64,000 bases of DNA from CAYUVA01 sp964448115 [NCBI: uncultured bacterium] (GTDB lineage: Bacteria > CAYUVA01). The DNA is taken from NCBI GenBank assembly GCA_964448115.1, contig CAYUVA010000015.1, forward strand, positions 20,217 through 84,216. The letters run 5' to 3'. Below are positions 1-8,686 of this stretch, piece after piece (position 1 is the first letter of the stretch; every line of letters starts with the position of its first letter). A program made the position numbers and the translations under genes. A model generated the notes under the pieces. That model was not told the origin of the DNA and searched no databases. It saw nothing but the letters and a program-made list of their open reading frames with translations.

Positions 1-2
1 GC

Positions 3-578
3 AGAGGATTCCCCACTGACAACATCATCGATAATGGAGCTATTCGCTTCGACAAGCGCAAGGGAGCCGTCGGTGATCTCCATGATGCAGCAAGGGATCT
101 GGGAATAGAGCAGCATCTTATCGTGATAGCAGGGGACTGTATATACGATATCGATTTTGAGAAGCTATTCGGCTACTTTGATCAGGCAGCCGATCGCTAT
201 AGCGTGATCACTTATTATAAGGAGTCTCCTGAGCGCATGATATATCGCGGTGCAATTACCCTCGATGGTGATAATCGTGTATTAAGGCTTGAAGAGAAGG
301 TCCCACATCCGACCAGCACGCTTGCTGCCGTGCCCTTGTATTACCTTAACTCAGCGGCAGTCGGCGCCCTAAAGGAGTTTATTCGCATTAGAAGGACATA
401 CAATCTACGGGATTCAATGGGGGATTTCATCGGCTGGCTTGCCTCAAAGGAGCGACAAGACCTTACTATCAAAGCATTTCCTCTGCCCGGCAAAAGATAC
501 GACATAGGTAACCTGGAGGATCTAAAAGCCACCGAAAGAAAATTTATTAACATCTTAAAAAATCTAGCGAAAAATTAG
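3..578 (+). CDS. NDP-sugar nucleotidyltransferase, 3' part (5' end outside window)
   Basis: The reading frame is open from the left edge of the window, so only about the last 190 residues are present. They match the nucleotidyltransferase family (glucose-1-phosphate thymidylyl/cytidylyl or mannose-1-phosphate guanylyl type): an 'IVIAGDCIYDID' segment corresponds to the family's G-D metal-binding strand, followed by 'RLEEKVP' (the EKP-type sugar-phosphate site) and 'KRYDIGNLEDLKAT' near the end, typical of this fold. Such enzymes join a sugar 1-phosphate to an NTP to give an activated sugar for envelope polysaccharide. Sugar and base specificity cannot be told because the N-terminal signature loop lies outside the window. 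A GTG at 123 is internal and is not taken as the start. Confidence 0.8.
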   Translation, partial: RGFPTDNIIDNGAIRFDKRKGAVGDLHDAARDLGIEQHLIVIAGDCIYDIDFEKLFGYFDQAADRYSVITYYKESPERMIYRGAITLDGDNRVLRLEEKVPHPTSTLAAVPLYYLNSAAVGALKEFIRIRRTYNLRDSMGDFIGWLASKERQDLTIKAFPLPGKRYDIGNLEDLKATERKFINILKNLAKN

Positions 579-670
579 TTTGTTCTTATTACATTTGCTT
601 TAGTTGCTAAAAGGCTAACCATCAGATGGTATGATTTTAACACAAGTTAGATCTCAAGGAGAAAACAATA

Positions 671-1003
671 ATGTCAGAAAAAAGAATAGTGGCTATTGCA
701 ATCATCGTAATGTTGGCAGGGAGTCTTACTTGCTGTAGCGGTATAAAAGCTGTCAAATCAATTAAGAAAGGCGATGAAGCGCTAACCGTGCACCAACAGG
801 ATCTAAATCGCAGCGCAGAATATCAATTAAGCGCTGGTAATTGGCTACCCCAAAACCGTGAAGCCATAAATAATATGATTGAAAAATATGGCAAAGATAA
901 TGCCCACTACAATCCCGATAACAAACCATTAGCCGTGTTCGACTTCGATAACACCTGTATCTATAATGATATCGGATATGCTGTTTTTTACTACCTAATC
1001 TAG
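671..1003 (+). pseudogene. Truncated HAD-family acid phosphatase-like lipoprotein
   Basis: The 110-residue product starts with a lipoprotein signal ('LAGSLTCC') and reaches the first HAD catalytic motif, 'VFDFDNTCIYND' (DxDxT type, nucleophile Asp plus general acid Asp). It stops about 15 residues later. HAD phosphatases of this kind need several hundred residues and three more motifs, none of which follows: the next gene begins 15 bases downstream. A good ribosome site (AAGGAG) precedes the ATG. The simplest reading is a gene remnant whose 3' part was deleted. A short expressed lipoprotein is possible but would lack a phosphatase active site. Confidence 0.7.
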
Positions 1004-1017
1004 GTGATAGGTTGACT

Positions 1018-1758
1018 ATGAAAAAAAGCATAATGATGAACAAACGGACAATGATCGTTAATATTGCAATATATGCTGTAATCATTCTGCTATTTAGCTC
1101 ATGTCCTGTCGCACAGGAGAGCAAAAAGGAGGAGAAGATGAAGAATAAATATGCGAATATCGAGCTGCCCAGGGAATTTATATCTGGAGATCTGACCACC
1201 CTGGAGGCGATAAGACAAAGGGAATCTGTCCGCGACTACTCTGATAGGCAACTCAGCTTAGCCGAGGTTTCCACTTTGTTATTCTCCGCCCAGGGCATCA
1301 CCCATGTGCATCATGGCTTTTCCATGCGAGCTGCCCCTAGCGCCGGAGCGCTCTATCCGCTTGAGATATACCTGGTAGCAAACAGAATAGAGGGATTAGA
1401 TAAAGGGATCTATCGCTATATACCCCAAAAACATTCGCTGGAGATGATTAAAGAAGGAAACCTGGTATCTGATGTCTGCAATGCTGCCTTGAGGCAGGAT
1501 TCTATAAAAAAAGGAGCCGCCGTGTTCATCTATAGCGCGGTTCCCCAAAGAACCACGGTAAAATATGGCAACCGTGGCATACGCTATATCTATATCGAAG
1601 TCGGACACGCCTCGCAGAATGTCTTTTTGCAGGCGACCTCCATGAATATCGATTCGGTGGTAATCGGCGCCTTTGATGACCAGAGATTAAACGATATTCT
1701 GGGTATTGATGGCAAAAAAGAGACGGCTGTGTATATTCAGGTTCTTGGTAAGCCCTAG
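1018..1758 (+). CDS. SagB-type nitroreductase-family lipoprotein
   Basis: A nitroreductase-fold FMN oxidoreductase of the SagB/ThcOx dehydrogenase type. Family features are 'RQRESVRDYSDRQLSLAE' near the start of the domain, 'APSAGALYPLEIYLV' (SAGxxYPxE, typical of SagB-like proteins), 'EVGHASQNVFLQATS', and a C-terminal 'VQVLGKP'. The N-terminus is a hydrophobic signal ending in 'LFSSC', consistent with a lipoprotein anchored outside the cytoplasm. ATG 1018 is preferred to the TTG six bases upstream; ATG 1033 or 1036 are also possible. No azole-peptide (TOMM) cyclodehydratase genes are nearby, so a peptide-modifying role is not supported and the substrate is unknown. The gene is convergent with the next one, overlapping it by 4 bases. 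Confidence 0.85.
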   Translation: MKKSIMMNKRTMIVNIAIYAVIILLFSSCPVAQESKKEEKMKNKYANIELPREFISGDLTTLEAIRQRESVRDYSDRQLSLAEVSTLLFSAQGITHVHHGFSMRAAPSAGALYPLEIYLVANRIEGLDKGIYRYIPQKHSLEMIKEGNLVSDVCNAALRQDSIKKGAAVFIYSAVPQRTTVKYGNRGIRYIYIEVGHASQNVFLQATSMNIDSVVIGAFDDQRLNDILGIDGKKETAVYIQVLGKP

Positions 1759-2093
1759 AGGCTCTTCAATCGCTCCAGTGCCTTTTTGTATCCCTGGTGT
1801 GTCCTTGACCAATCGACAAGCTTTTCACAGGGGAAATCATCGCATAGATTACACCTTTCCAATCCCTTTTCATCAGCGCAACATTTGAGTATCCAGCAAT
1901 CCGGCGACCAGTGACGGTCGCGATCTCCTCTGCATCCAGCGCAGGCGATCTTTTCAAGAGGTATCTTCTCGCCCCGCTTTTCATCAAAATAGTTGGCGAT
2001 CCGCTTGGCAATACTCTTATCTTCGGTTGCCTTGTAGATATCGCAAACGCTGCAATCGAGGCCACAAACCGCGAACATCAGATCATCACCCAT
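1755..2093 (-). CDS. DUF3795 cysteine-rich protein
   Basis: A 112-residue soluble protein with ten cysteines arranged as 'CGLDCSVCDIY', 'CAGCRG', 'CWILKCCADEKGLERCNLCDDFPC', the pattern of DUF3795 proteins common in anaerobes and presumed to bind zinc or another metal. Length and motif order match the family over the full length. Function is unknown. It is transcribed against the nitroreductase gene and ends inside that gene's last codons, leaving no room for a terminator between them. Confidence 0.8.
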   Translation of the reverse strand: MGDDLMFAVCGLDCSVCDIYKATEDKSIAKRIANYFDEKRGEKIPLEKIACAGCRGDRDRHWSPDCWILKCCADEKGLERCNLCDDFPCEKLVDWSRTHQGYKKALERLKSL

Positions 2094-2181
2094 TTATGCC
2101 TCCTTTTATCCCTAATATCTCTTAACACCACTAGGATAATATATCCAAGAACGATTCACTACTCCAAATTGCTCAAATCAA

Positions 2182-2209
2182 TTCAAATGAAGAGCAGATG
2201 GTGTATAAT
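2182..2209 (+). promoter_or_regulatory. Candidate sigma70 promoter for aspartate kinase
   Basis: A perfect TATAAT at 2204-2209 with a weak -35 (TTCAAA, 2182-2187) 16 bases upstream. The predicted start site is about 30 bases before the lysC ATG. This is pattern evidence only. Confidence 0.4.
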
Positions 2210-2246
2210 CTCATTGTAACCTGGAGATCGATGAAGCAAAACACTT

Positions 2247-3467
2247 ATGGCTCTGATAGTACAAAAGTTCGGTGGCACCTCTGTTGGCGATGTCAATAAG
2301 ATCAAGGCGGTAGCAGCCCACATAGCCGAGACCATCTCAAGAGGGAACCAGGTGGTGGCGGTAACTTCTGCAATGGCAGGAACCACCGACCGCCTGCTAG
2401 ATCTTGCCAGAGAGGTATGTGAAAACCCGAACCTCAAGGAACAGGATGTCCTTTTAGCAACCGGCGAGCAAGTTACGGCTGCCCTGTTAGCAATCGCGTT
2501 GATTGATAAGGGAATAAATGCAGCCTCCTTTGTAAGTTTCCAGATCGGACTGATCACCAATGATGAATACTTCAATGCCAAGATCGAGGGAGCAGATCCA
2601 ACCTTTTTAATGCGGGCAATCGAGCGTGGAATAACCCCGGTAGTTGCCGGCTACCAGGGGATAACTAAAGAACATAATATATCTACCTTGGGCAGAGGTG
2701 GAACCGATACCACCGCAGTTGCAATCGCTCACATACTCAAGGCTGAGATATGCGAGATCTACACAGATGTAGCTGGTGTATATACCGCTGATCCGAGATT
2801 GGTCGATGATGCCAAGAATATCAAGACCCTCGATTATGAGCAGATGATGGAGCTTGCTTCATCTGGCTCAAAGGTTCTAGCTGCCAGGGCGGTGCATTAT
2901 GCTCGCAGATTCAATGTCCCGGTAATAGTCAAGCCTATCCACCTGGTTGGCGAGGGCACGCTCATGACAGAAAGCCAATCAGGCTCCAGGCGTTCCATTA
3001 CTGGCATAACAAGCACCGATAAAATAGTTAATCTAACCATGGTGGGAATCCCCCGTAACGAAGAGGTCATGGGAACATTACTCGCTGAGATGTCAAGGAA
3101 AAATATCCGCATCGAGTTGGTTGGAAAAACGATCGTTGACGGGCTAGACTCTTGCAGTTTCATTTGCAGCTTCTCCAACCTTTATCAGGCATACCTGATT
3201 GCCAAGGAAGTCGGTGAATCGCTAGGAGTACAAGAGATAATATATGATGACAAGACTGCCAAGGTTTCCATAGTCGGCTGTGGATTGCTTCATATACCAG
3301 GTTTGATCTCCATCATAAACACTATCCTCAACCAAGAGGGGATTCACTTCTCGCAGATAAGCCTTTCTGAAAGCAATATTTCTTTTATAATACCCAAGCA
3401 ACACCTCAAGCTTGCTCTAGACAAGCTGCACAAAGAGTTTTTCATCGACAAGGATTACTCCACTTGA
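2247..3467 (+). CDS. lysC: Aspartate kinase
   Basis: Phosphorylates aspartate, the first step towards lysine, threonine and methionine (and diaminopimelate for the cell wall). It starts with the kinase signature 'VQKFGGTSVGD', followed by 'STLGRGGTDTTAVAIA' and 'EIYTDVAGVYTADPR' in the amino-acid kinase domain. Two ACT domains follow from about residue 255 ('VNLTMVGIPRN' and 'AKVSIVGCG'), the sites of feedback inhibition. The length of 406 residues is normal for the monofunctional enzyme. It is probably co-transcribed with the ComF gene, whose ATG overlaps its stop codon. Confidence 0.95.
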   Translation: MALIVQKFGGTSVGDVNKIKAVAAHIAETISRGNQVVAVTSAMAGTTDRLLDLAREVCENPNLKEQDVLLATGEQVTAALLAIALIDKGINAASFVSFQIGLITNDEYFNAKIEGADPTFLMRAIERGITPVVAGYQGITKEHNISTLGRGGTDTTAVAIAHILKAEICEIYTDVAGVYTADPRLVDDAKNIKTLDYEQMMELASSGSKVLAARAVHYARRFNVPVIVKPIHLVGEGTLMTESQSGSRRSITGITSTDKIVNLTMVGIPRNEEVMGTLLAEMSRKNIRIELVGKTIVDGLDSCSFICSFSNLYQAYLIAKEVGESLGVQEIIYDDKTAKVSIVGCGLLHIPGLISIINTILNQEGIHFSQISLSESNISFIIPKQHLKLALDKLHKEFFIDKDYST

Positions 3468-4240
3468 TGTTTGAATATTCTATGTTTGGCAAGCATTCGC
3501 AAATGATAGACACTCTATTTAGGATGATATACCCTCCACGTTGTTTTATGTGTGGAGCTTCAAGTGATCTGACCGCGGAAGGGTATCTATGCATCAATTG
3601 CGAAAAGAGGCTATCATGGCTAAAAAAGCCTACATGCACTCATTGCGGCATCCCATTGCTTGAAGAGGATTACCATGCAGGCGATGAGTATATCTGTGAT
3701 AGATGCTCCAGAATCCCTATCCACTCATTTAAGCGACTAGCTTCATTATTTTACTATGACTATCATGGACCAGCGGCGGAAATGATAAAACAGCTAAAAC
3801 ATAATAAGAAATTGTATCTGCTGCTTCCGCTTAGATATTATATTCATCTTGCTTTATCCGAGACCGGCTTGCTAGAAGGAGTTGATTACCTTGTTCCGGT
3901 GCCAATCCATACTTTTCGATTCATGAAACGAGGCTTCAATCAGGCATCTGAGCTTTGCAAAATCATCTCAAAAAAATTCCGTATCCCAATAGACAGAAGC
4001 CTCATACGAAAGCGCCATACATCAACCCAAACCGGCGGTTTCTATGAAAGGATGCGCAACATCGCCGGCGCATTTACCCTGAAAAAGGGGCATAACCTTA
4101 TGGGAACAAGAGTATTGCTGGTCGATGATGTCTATACCAGCGGGGCTACCATGAGAGAATGCGCTAAAGTCCTCAAAGCTGGAGGAGTCAATCAGGTGCA
4201 TGGATTCACCATCTGTAGAGTGGTTGGTAATGTAAGCTAG
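3467..4240 (+). CDS. comF: ComF family phosphoribosyltransferase-like protein
   Basis: ComF-family protein, linked to DNA uptake in competent bacteria but also widespread with unknown cellular role. An N-terminal zinc-binding region has paired cysteines ('CFMCG', 'CINC', 'CTHCG', 'CDRC'). The C-terminal half is a type I phosphoribosyltransferase fold with the PRPP loop 'VLLVDDVYTSGATM' and the family motif 'KRGFNQA'. The ATG at 3467 shares one base with the lysC stop, implying translational coupling; an ATG at 3503 is an alternative start. A pilin-like gene follows 170 bases later, but a competence role is inference only. Confidence 0.88.
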   Translation: MFEYSMFGKHSQMIDTLFRMIYPPRCFMCGASSDLTAEGYLCINCEKRLSWLKKPTCTHCGIPLLEEDYHAGDEYICDRCSRIPIHSFKRLASLFYYDYHGPAAEMIKQLKHNKKLYLLLPLRYYIHLALSETGLLEGVDYLVPVPIHTFRFMKRGFNQASELCKIISKKFRIPIDRSLIRKRHTSTQTGGFYERMRNIAGAFTLKKGHNLMGTRVLLVDDVYTSGATMRECAKVLKAGGVNQVHGFTICRVVGNVS

Positions 4241-4409
4241 GCTGATAGATTTGTTGGCATAAATATTGCGATACTAAGTATGTTGGATTTTCCAAGAATG
4301 ATGATGATAACGAATACAAGAGATCGCAAATGAGTAATAAGGACAGGCTTTGTAAAAGCGAGCAGATCTTAGTGACATTTTTCGGCAACTTGAATCGTAC
4401 TAGTGAGTT

Positions 4410-4916
4410 ATGAACCAAGAAATTATTTCTATCAATACAAGAAGACCAGGATGTAAAGAAGGCTTTACCTTGATAGAACTACTTATTGTAGTAGCAATAA
4501 TTGGCATCATTGCAGCAATAGCCATCCCTTCCTTGCTTCGCTCCAGGATGAGCGCAAATGAGGCATCCACAATCGGAGCCTGCAAGACTATTCTCGCTGC
4601 CCAGATAGACTATAACAACAACACAAATCCACATACTTATGCTGACAGACTTGAGGATCTTGTAAGTGGCGAGGGAGCCGGTGAAGTAGCTTTTATGGAC
4701 CCGAATATTGCCAAGGGATTGAAGGCTGGCTATACATTTACCTTAGTAAAGGGCAGCGTAATAGGAGAAAGCTCGTGGTCCTTCTCCGCAGCCGCCTGGC
4801 CGGTAGCTTACAAAAGCTCTGGAGTTCGCAGCTTCTATATCGATGAGACCGGCGTGATCCGAGGAAGCGATATAGGAGGAGCGATCCCTTTAGTTGACCT
4901 CCCTGCAATAGATTAA
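4410..4916 (+). CDS. Type IV pilin / type II secretion pseudopilin
   Basis: A 168-residue protein with a textbook prepilin N-terminus: a short charged leader, then 'GFTLIELLIVVAIIGIIAA', where prepilin peptidase cuts after the Gly and the mature Phe is N-methylated; Glu at mature position 5 is present. The hydrophobic helix is followed by a small C-terminal domain without the paired cysteines of major type IVa pilins. Size fits a major pilin or GspG-like subunit. TadB/TadC-type membrane proteins lie downstream, but class III signal peptides of Flp pilins look different, so this subunit may serve another machine. Confidence 0.85.
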   Translation: MNQEIISINTRRPGCKEGFTLIELLIVVAIIGIIAAIAIPSLLRSRMSANEASTIGACKTILAAQIDYNNNTNPHTYADRLEDLVSGEGAGEVAFMDPNIAKGLKAGYTFTLVKGSVIGESSWSFSAAAWPVAYKSSGVRSFYIDETGVIRGSDIGGAIPLVDLPAID

Positions 4917-4951
4917 TTCAAGCCGGATAAGATAATCCTGATCTGACTCAG

Positions 4952-5218
4952 ATGCCTCTGGCAATAGGACTCCCGATAGCGATGTCGATCTGCTTGCAGG
5001 TGAAGAGGCTTCAGGGAACCGGCACGAAGATTATGACACCTTGCGGAAAGAATGGCAGCCAAACGGGCTGGATGATGACCTTCACTTATGAAGGAACCGA
5101 TGACAAAGGGAATGTGGTAACCTGCAGTTGCGATGTGATCCTGCAAAGCAGCGGTTATGACAGCCTGGATGATGATTCTAACTTGGAGCCGAATAGGTTT
5201 ATGGTTGCACCCTATTAG
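4952..5218 (+). CDS. Small hypothetical protein, possibly a gene remnant
   Basis: An 88-codon frame in the 429-base gap between the pilin and tadB genes. The second half ('TFTYEGTDDKGNVVTCSCDV') recalls the end of a secreted immunoglobulin-like (HYR/PKD-type) repeat, while the first 30 residues look like out-of-frame translation. There is no clear ribosome site or signal peptide. It may be the debris of a longer surface protein, or not a gene at all. Apart from the promoter at 5259 nothing else is seen in this gap. Confidence 0.25.
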   Translation: MPLAIGLPIAMSICLQVKRLQGTGTKIMTPCGKNGSQTGWMMTFTYEGTDDKGNVVTCSCDVILQSSGYDSLDDDSNLEPNRFMVAPY

Positions 5219-5258
5219 AGAAACAAGTAACTATCTTTGAAATTATTACACTTCGAGG

Positions 5259-5287
5259 TTGACATGAATTGTGAAATTTTATACATT
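5259..5287 (+). promoter_or_regulatory. Candidate sigma70 promoter for tadBC
   Basis: A perfect -35 (TTGACA, 5259-5264), a 17-base spacer and a -10 of TACATT (5282-5287). The predicted transcript starts about 50 bases before the tadB ATG, which has its own ribosome site (GGAG). One of the best promoter matches in the window. Confidence 0.55.
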
Positions 5288-5345
5288 CTACATTTAGTTT
5301 GGTTTAATTTGGATGAATCATGCTGAACATATCGGAGAATAAAAG

Positions 5346-6215
5346 ATGAATGTCGATCTGGCGATATTGAGGGATGTAACCTACCTGTTTGCGCTGCTAG
5401 CCGGTATCCTATTCGCAATAGCTGGCTTCACAGCCTTCAGGAAAGGTTTTAAGAGGTATGAGGAGAAGTATCTAAGCAAGACCGCACAAGATCTCGATGA
5501 GATGTTCTTGCCTGTCTCACCGGAACAATTTCTGTATATCAATGTGCTTATCACCTTCTTATTGGGGCTTGCTGGGTTGGTTTTAAGTGCTGGGGACTTC
5601 GTGGTTGCTTTTTTATGCGCTATCGTAGGCTTCCTTATCCCGCGTTTCTGGCTGAATTATAAAAAGAAGAAGCGCCTTAAGATGTTCGAGGAGCAAATGG
5701 TCGATGCGCTGACCACGATGGCAAACTCACTTAAGGCGGGTTTTTCACTGGTACAGACATTCGAGATGGTGGCAAAGGAGATGAATCCGCCGATCTCCGA
5801 GGAATTCGGCTTGATGCTCAGGGAGAACAAGCTCGGCGTGCACCTGGACAAGGCGCTTTTGAACATGACAAAAAGGGTACGAAGCAATAACCTAGACCTG
5901 GTGGTAACCTCGACAATCATTGCCCGAACCGCTGGTGGTAACCTGGCAGAGATCTTTACCACCATCGCTTCAACTATCAGAGAGATCTCTCGGTTAGAGG
6001 GGAAGATCGATGCCCTGACCGCGCAAGGCAAGTGGCAGGGGGCGGTACTGGGTATTATCCCCATATTGCTCGCCGTTGCAATATACTTCATAGATCCGTC
6101 TTACATCACCATATTGGTAGAGGATGTGATCGGGTGGATAATGATAGGGCTTATTATTATCTTCGAGGCGTTGGGCTTCTTTTTCATAAGGAAGATTGCA
6201 ACTATAGACATCTGA
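5346..6215 (+). CDS. tadB: TadB-like type II secretion F-domain inner-membrane protein
   Basis: Inner-membrane platform protein of the Tad/Flp pilus assembly machine. The layout is typical: an N-terminal membrane helix (about residues 10-30), two further helices (about 60-100), a cytoplasmic T2SSF domain with 'DALTTMANSLKAGFSLVQTFEMVAKEMNPP' split over about residues 117-150, and two C-terminal helices (230-285). Length (289) matches TadB. The next gene, 20 bases downstream, encodes the partner TadC. The ATPase TadA/CpaF and the prepilin peptidase are not in this window. Confidence 0.88.
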   Translation: MNVDLAILRDVTYLFALLAGILFAIAGFTAFRKGFKRYEEKYLSKTAQDLDEMFLPVSPEQFLYINVLITFLLGLAGLVLSAGDFVVAFLCAIVGFLIPRFWLNYKKKKRLKMFEEQMVDALTTMANSLKAGFSLVQTFEMVAKEMNPPISEEFGLMLRENKLGVHLDKALLNMTKRVRSNNLDLVVTSTIIARTAGGNLAEIFTTIASTIREISRLEGKIDALTAQGKWQGAVLGIIPILLAVAIYFIDPSYITILVEDVIGWIMIGLIIIFEALGFFFIRKIATIDI

Positions 6216-6235
6216 TTCATCAAGGGGAATAACTG

Positions 6236-7174
6236 ATGCCGATTAGCGATACAATATTCAAACTTTTAATCACAGCCTTCGGCTTTTTATCCATTGTCCT
6301 GGGCGTCTATGCCCTGGCACCAAAGAAGAAGTACTTCGAGGAAGAAGAGGAGGAAGAAGCTCCCCTGGTACAGAGAGGACACCTGGGAGCAAAACGGCAA
6401 GAACTTAAAGAGCTGTTTTTGCTTTACAGGATCACACTCCCGCTTGTTACCTGGCTTGCTTTCTTCATCAGCAAGTTGCCTATTGAGGACTACCGAAATC
6501 GGCTTAACCGCAAGCTAACCGCAGCCGGCAATCCTGGAGCATATAACGCGGATGAGTTCATTGCGCTACGCATACTGGTATTCTTTGGAATACCGATCCT
6601 GACCTTCCTTCTATTCACTGCCATGTTTGGCAATTGCCATCCGCTTATCTTGAGCTTAGCTACCTTGCTTGGCTTCTTCCTACCACCTGTATGGCTGCGC
6701 GATACGCTGATGAAGCGAGCCAAAGAGATCAACCGCTCTTTGCCCTATATACTTGACCTACTAACTCTGTCCATCGAGGCAGGATTGGACTTCATCTCCT
6801 CTGTTGAGCGTATCGTTATGAAGAAGGAGTCCACTGGACCGCTTTACGATGAGCTATTCCAGATGCTGCAGGAGCTTAAGATGGGCAAGACGCGACGCGA
6901 GGCACTTCGCGATATGGCTCGGAGGATAAACCTGGACAATGTGAACTCGGTGGTAGCTGCCCTAATCCAGGCGGATCAGCTCGGTACCAGCTTAGGTCCA
7001 GTGCTTCGTATCCAGTCAGAGATGCTTCGGGTCAGGCGCTCACAGCAGGCTGAAAAACTTGCTATGGAAGCGCCAGTCAAGCTGTTGTTCCCTCTGCTTT
7101 TTATCTTCCTGGCAGTTATAATGTTGTTATTATCACCAGTTGTTATCAGATTCATCAGGGGTCAGTTGTTCTAG
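6236..7174 (+). CDS. tadC: TadC-like type II secretion F-domain inner-membrane protein
   Basis: Second inner-membrane platform protein of the Tad apparatus. The T2SSF domain is centred on 'LPYILDLLTLSIEAGLDF' and 'ALIQADQLGTSLGPVLR' (residues about 165-250), the classic TadC pattern. Membrane helices lie near the N-terminus, at about 110-150, and at the C-terminus ('LLFPLLFIFLAVIMLLL'). An acidic run (EEEEEEEA, about residues 35-42) separates the first helix from the rest. It follows tadB by 20 bases and probably shares its transcript. Confidence 0.88.
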   Translation: MPISDTIFKLLITAFGFLSIVLGVYALAPKKKYFEEEEEEEAPLVQRGHLGAKRQELKELFLLYRITLPLVTWLAFFISKLPIEDYRNRLNRKLTAAGNPGAYNADEFIALRILVFFGIPILTFLLFTAMFGNCHPLILSLATLLGFFLPPVWLRDTLMKRAKEINRSLPYILDLLTLSIEAGLDFISSVERIVMKKESTGPLYDELFQMLQELKMGKTRREALRDMARRINLDNVNSVVAALIQADQLGTSLGPVLRIQSEMLRVRRSQQAEKLAMEAPVKLLFPLLFIFLAVIMLLLSPVVIRFIRGQLF

Positions 7175-7262
7175 CGAATGGATAAGATCTTTCAGTCATC
7201 GACACACAATCACACTTTTCTCAAGCGTTGTAACATTATTGTTCACCTAAGGAAAAGCAAGG

Positions 7263-8540
7263 ATGTCAGATAAATCCTCCAAGCAACATCCTAAGCTAGT
7301 TATGCTCACTGGTGGAGGTGAGGGAACTGAGTTTCCTCTCGATCGCGATGTAACCAAGATCGGCAGGGCAATAGAGAACGAGATCATTCTAAACGATAAA
7401 AGTGCCTCCCGAGTTCATTCAGAGATAAATAACCTCGATGGTGAGTGCTACATTCGGGACTTAAATAGCCGCAACGGTACTGAGGTCAATGGTGTTGTCG
7501 TTAGCGAGACCAGGCTTAACAATGGCGATATTATTCGCATCGGGAAGACTTCCTTCAAGTTCATAGATCCCCTTGCTGATAAGGAGGATGTTTCGGGAGG
7601 CGAAGCGACCTTCGACTTCGATGAGGAGGACTGGGAGAGCCTGGCGCTTGGAAAAGAAGGAGAAAAAAAGAGGGAAAAGAAGAAAGCAAAGGAGCCGCTT
7701 TTAAGCATTAGGAATATCATTATAGGTATCGCTATAGTAGTGGTTATCCTTATAGTGGCTGCTTTTTATGTGATATTCTCCGGTGAAGAAGAATTCGTCA
7801 ATGTTCCCATGCCACTGCCGCAAGATCCCCCTTATGGTTACATGGCAAAAGGGGATCAAAACCATTTTGATAAGGTTATCTACGAGTTTGAGGTGAACTT
7901 CGATGAACCAGTGGAACTTCTTTTCAAGGTCTATGATATTGATGATGACCAGGAGGTTGTTATTAAGCTCAATGGCGAGACCATACATGCTGTTGAGCCT
8001 ACCGGAGACGGGGTGTATAGCGCATTGCGCAGGTTGAAGTTACCGGATGACCTGGTCTATCGTGATCGTACTAATCGGGTGATCTTTATTAATAATCGCT
8101 ATCCGCCAATTAAGGACTATTGGGCGGTCAGCAATGTTAACATCGAGCCGGCAAAGGTCTATGTATGCCAGGAAGAAAAAGGGAGAGCGACCTATGAGGT
8201 TGCAAAAAGTAAGTACGATACCCGCAAGATAATGCTCGGCAACCTGTGGGAGTGTATTAAGCTGCTTGAGGAAACCCTGCGCTTATCTGAGGTATGCGTG
8301 CCTAAGCCCGACTATTACCTCGAGGCGGTCAATCTCCTGGCAACATCAAAAGAGGAGCTTGATGAAAGATATCGTAAGCTCTTATTTACAGTGGAGCGAG
8401 ACAAGAGGATGCGCCGTTATGCTGATGTGAAGATGAACCTGATAAAGATCACTCGCTTGATTCCAGATCCAACAGATGAGCGTCATGTAAAGGCTCAGAA
8501 GGATCTACGACGAATCAACCGCCTTACAAAGAAGAAATAG
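7263..8540 (+). CDS. FHA-domain membrane protein
   Basis: Residues about 10-100 form a forkhead-associated phosphothreonine-binding domain: 'TKIGRAIENEIILND', 'SRVHSEI', 'IRDLNSRNGTEVNG', 'IRIGKTSFKF' carry the conserved GR, S/H and N-G residues. An acidic/lysine-rich linker leads to a single membrane helix at about 150-170 ('IIIGIAIVVVILIVAAF'). The remaining 250 residues, presumably outside the cytoplasm, have no recognised fold and end in a basic, helical segment. FHA proteins often accompany Tad and other secretion machines as phospho-dependent regulators, and this gene directly follows tadBC. The output partner is not evident. Confidence 0.75.
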   Translation: MSDKSSKQHPKLVMLTGGGEGTEFPLDRDVTKIGRAIENEIILNDKSASRVHSEINNLDGECYIRDLNSRNGTEVNGVVVSETRLNNGDIIRIGKTSFKFIDPLADKEDVSGGEATFDFDEEDWESLALGKEGEKKREKKKAKEPLLSIRNIIIGIAIVVVILIVAAFYVIFSGEEEFVNVPMPLPQDPPYGYMAKGDQNHFDKVIYEFEVNFDEPVELLFKVYDIDDDQEVVIKLNGETIHAVEPTGDGVYSALRRLKLPDDLVYRDRTNRVIFINNRYPPIKDYWAVSNVNIEPAKVYVCQEEKGRATYEVAKSKYDTRKIMLGNLWECIKLLEETLRLSEVCVPKPDYYLEAVNLLATSKEELDERYRKLLFTVERDKRMRRYADVKMNLIKITRLIPDPTDERHVKAQKDLRRINRLTKKK

Positions 8541-8686
8541 TAACGATAAACTATACACTATATTTAATTTATACATATACTATCAAATTCATAATAAGGA
8601 TATTAATTCATTTATTCATTCACAAGCAGTTTGAAATGCCAACATTTGTCTGCTATTATTAAAATAATTACAAGTATCAAGTAATT

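Noticed and set aside
762-1199. 145-codon minus-strand frame opposite the HAD remnant and nitroreductase start
   Set aside because: Low-complexity Tyr/Leu/Ser-rich translation, antisense to recognisable signal peptides and the DFDNT motif.
4913-5146. 77-codon minus-strand frame in the pilin-tadB gap
   Set aside because: No ribosome site, no recognisable domain; the opposite strand frame is only marginally better.
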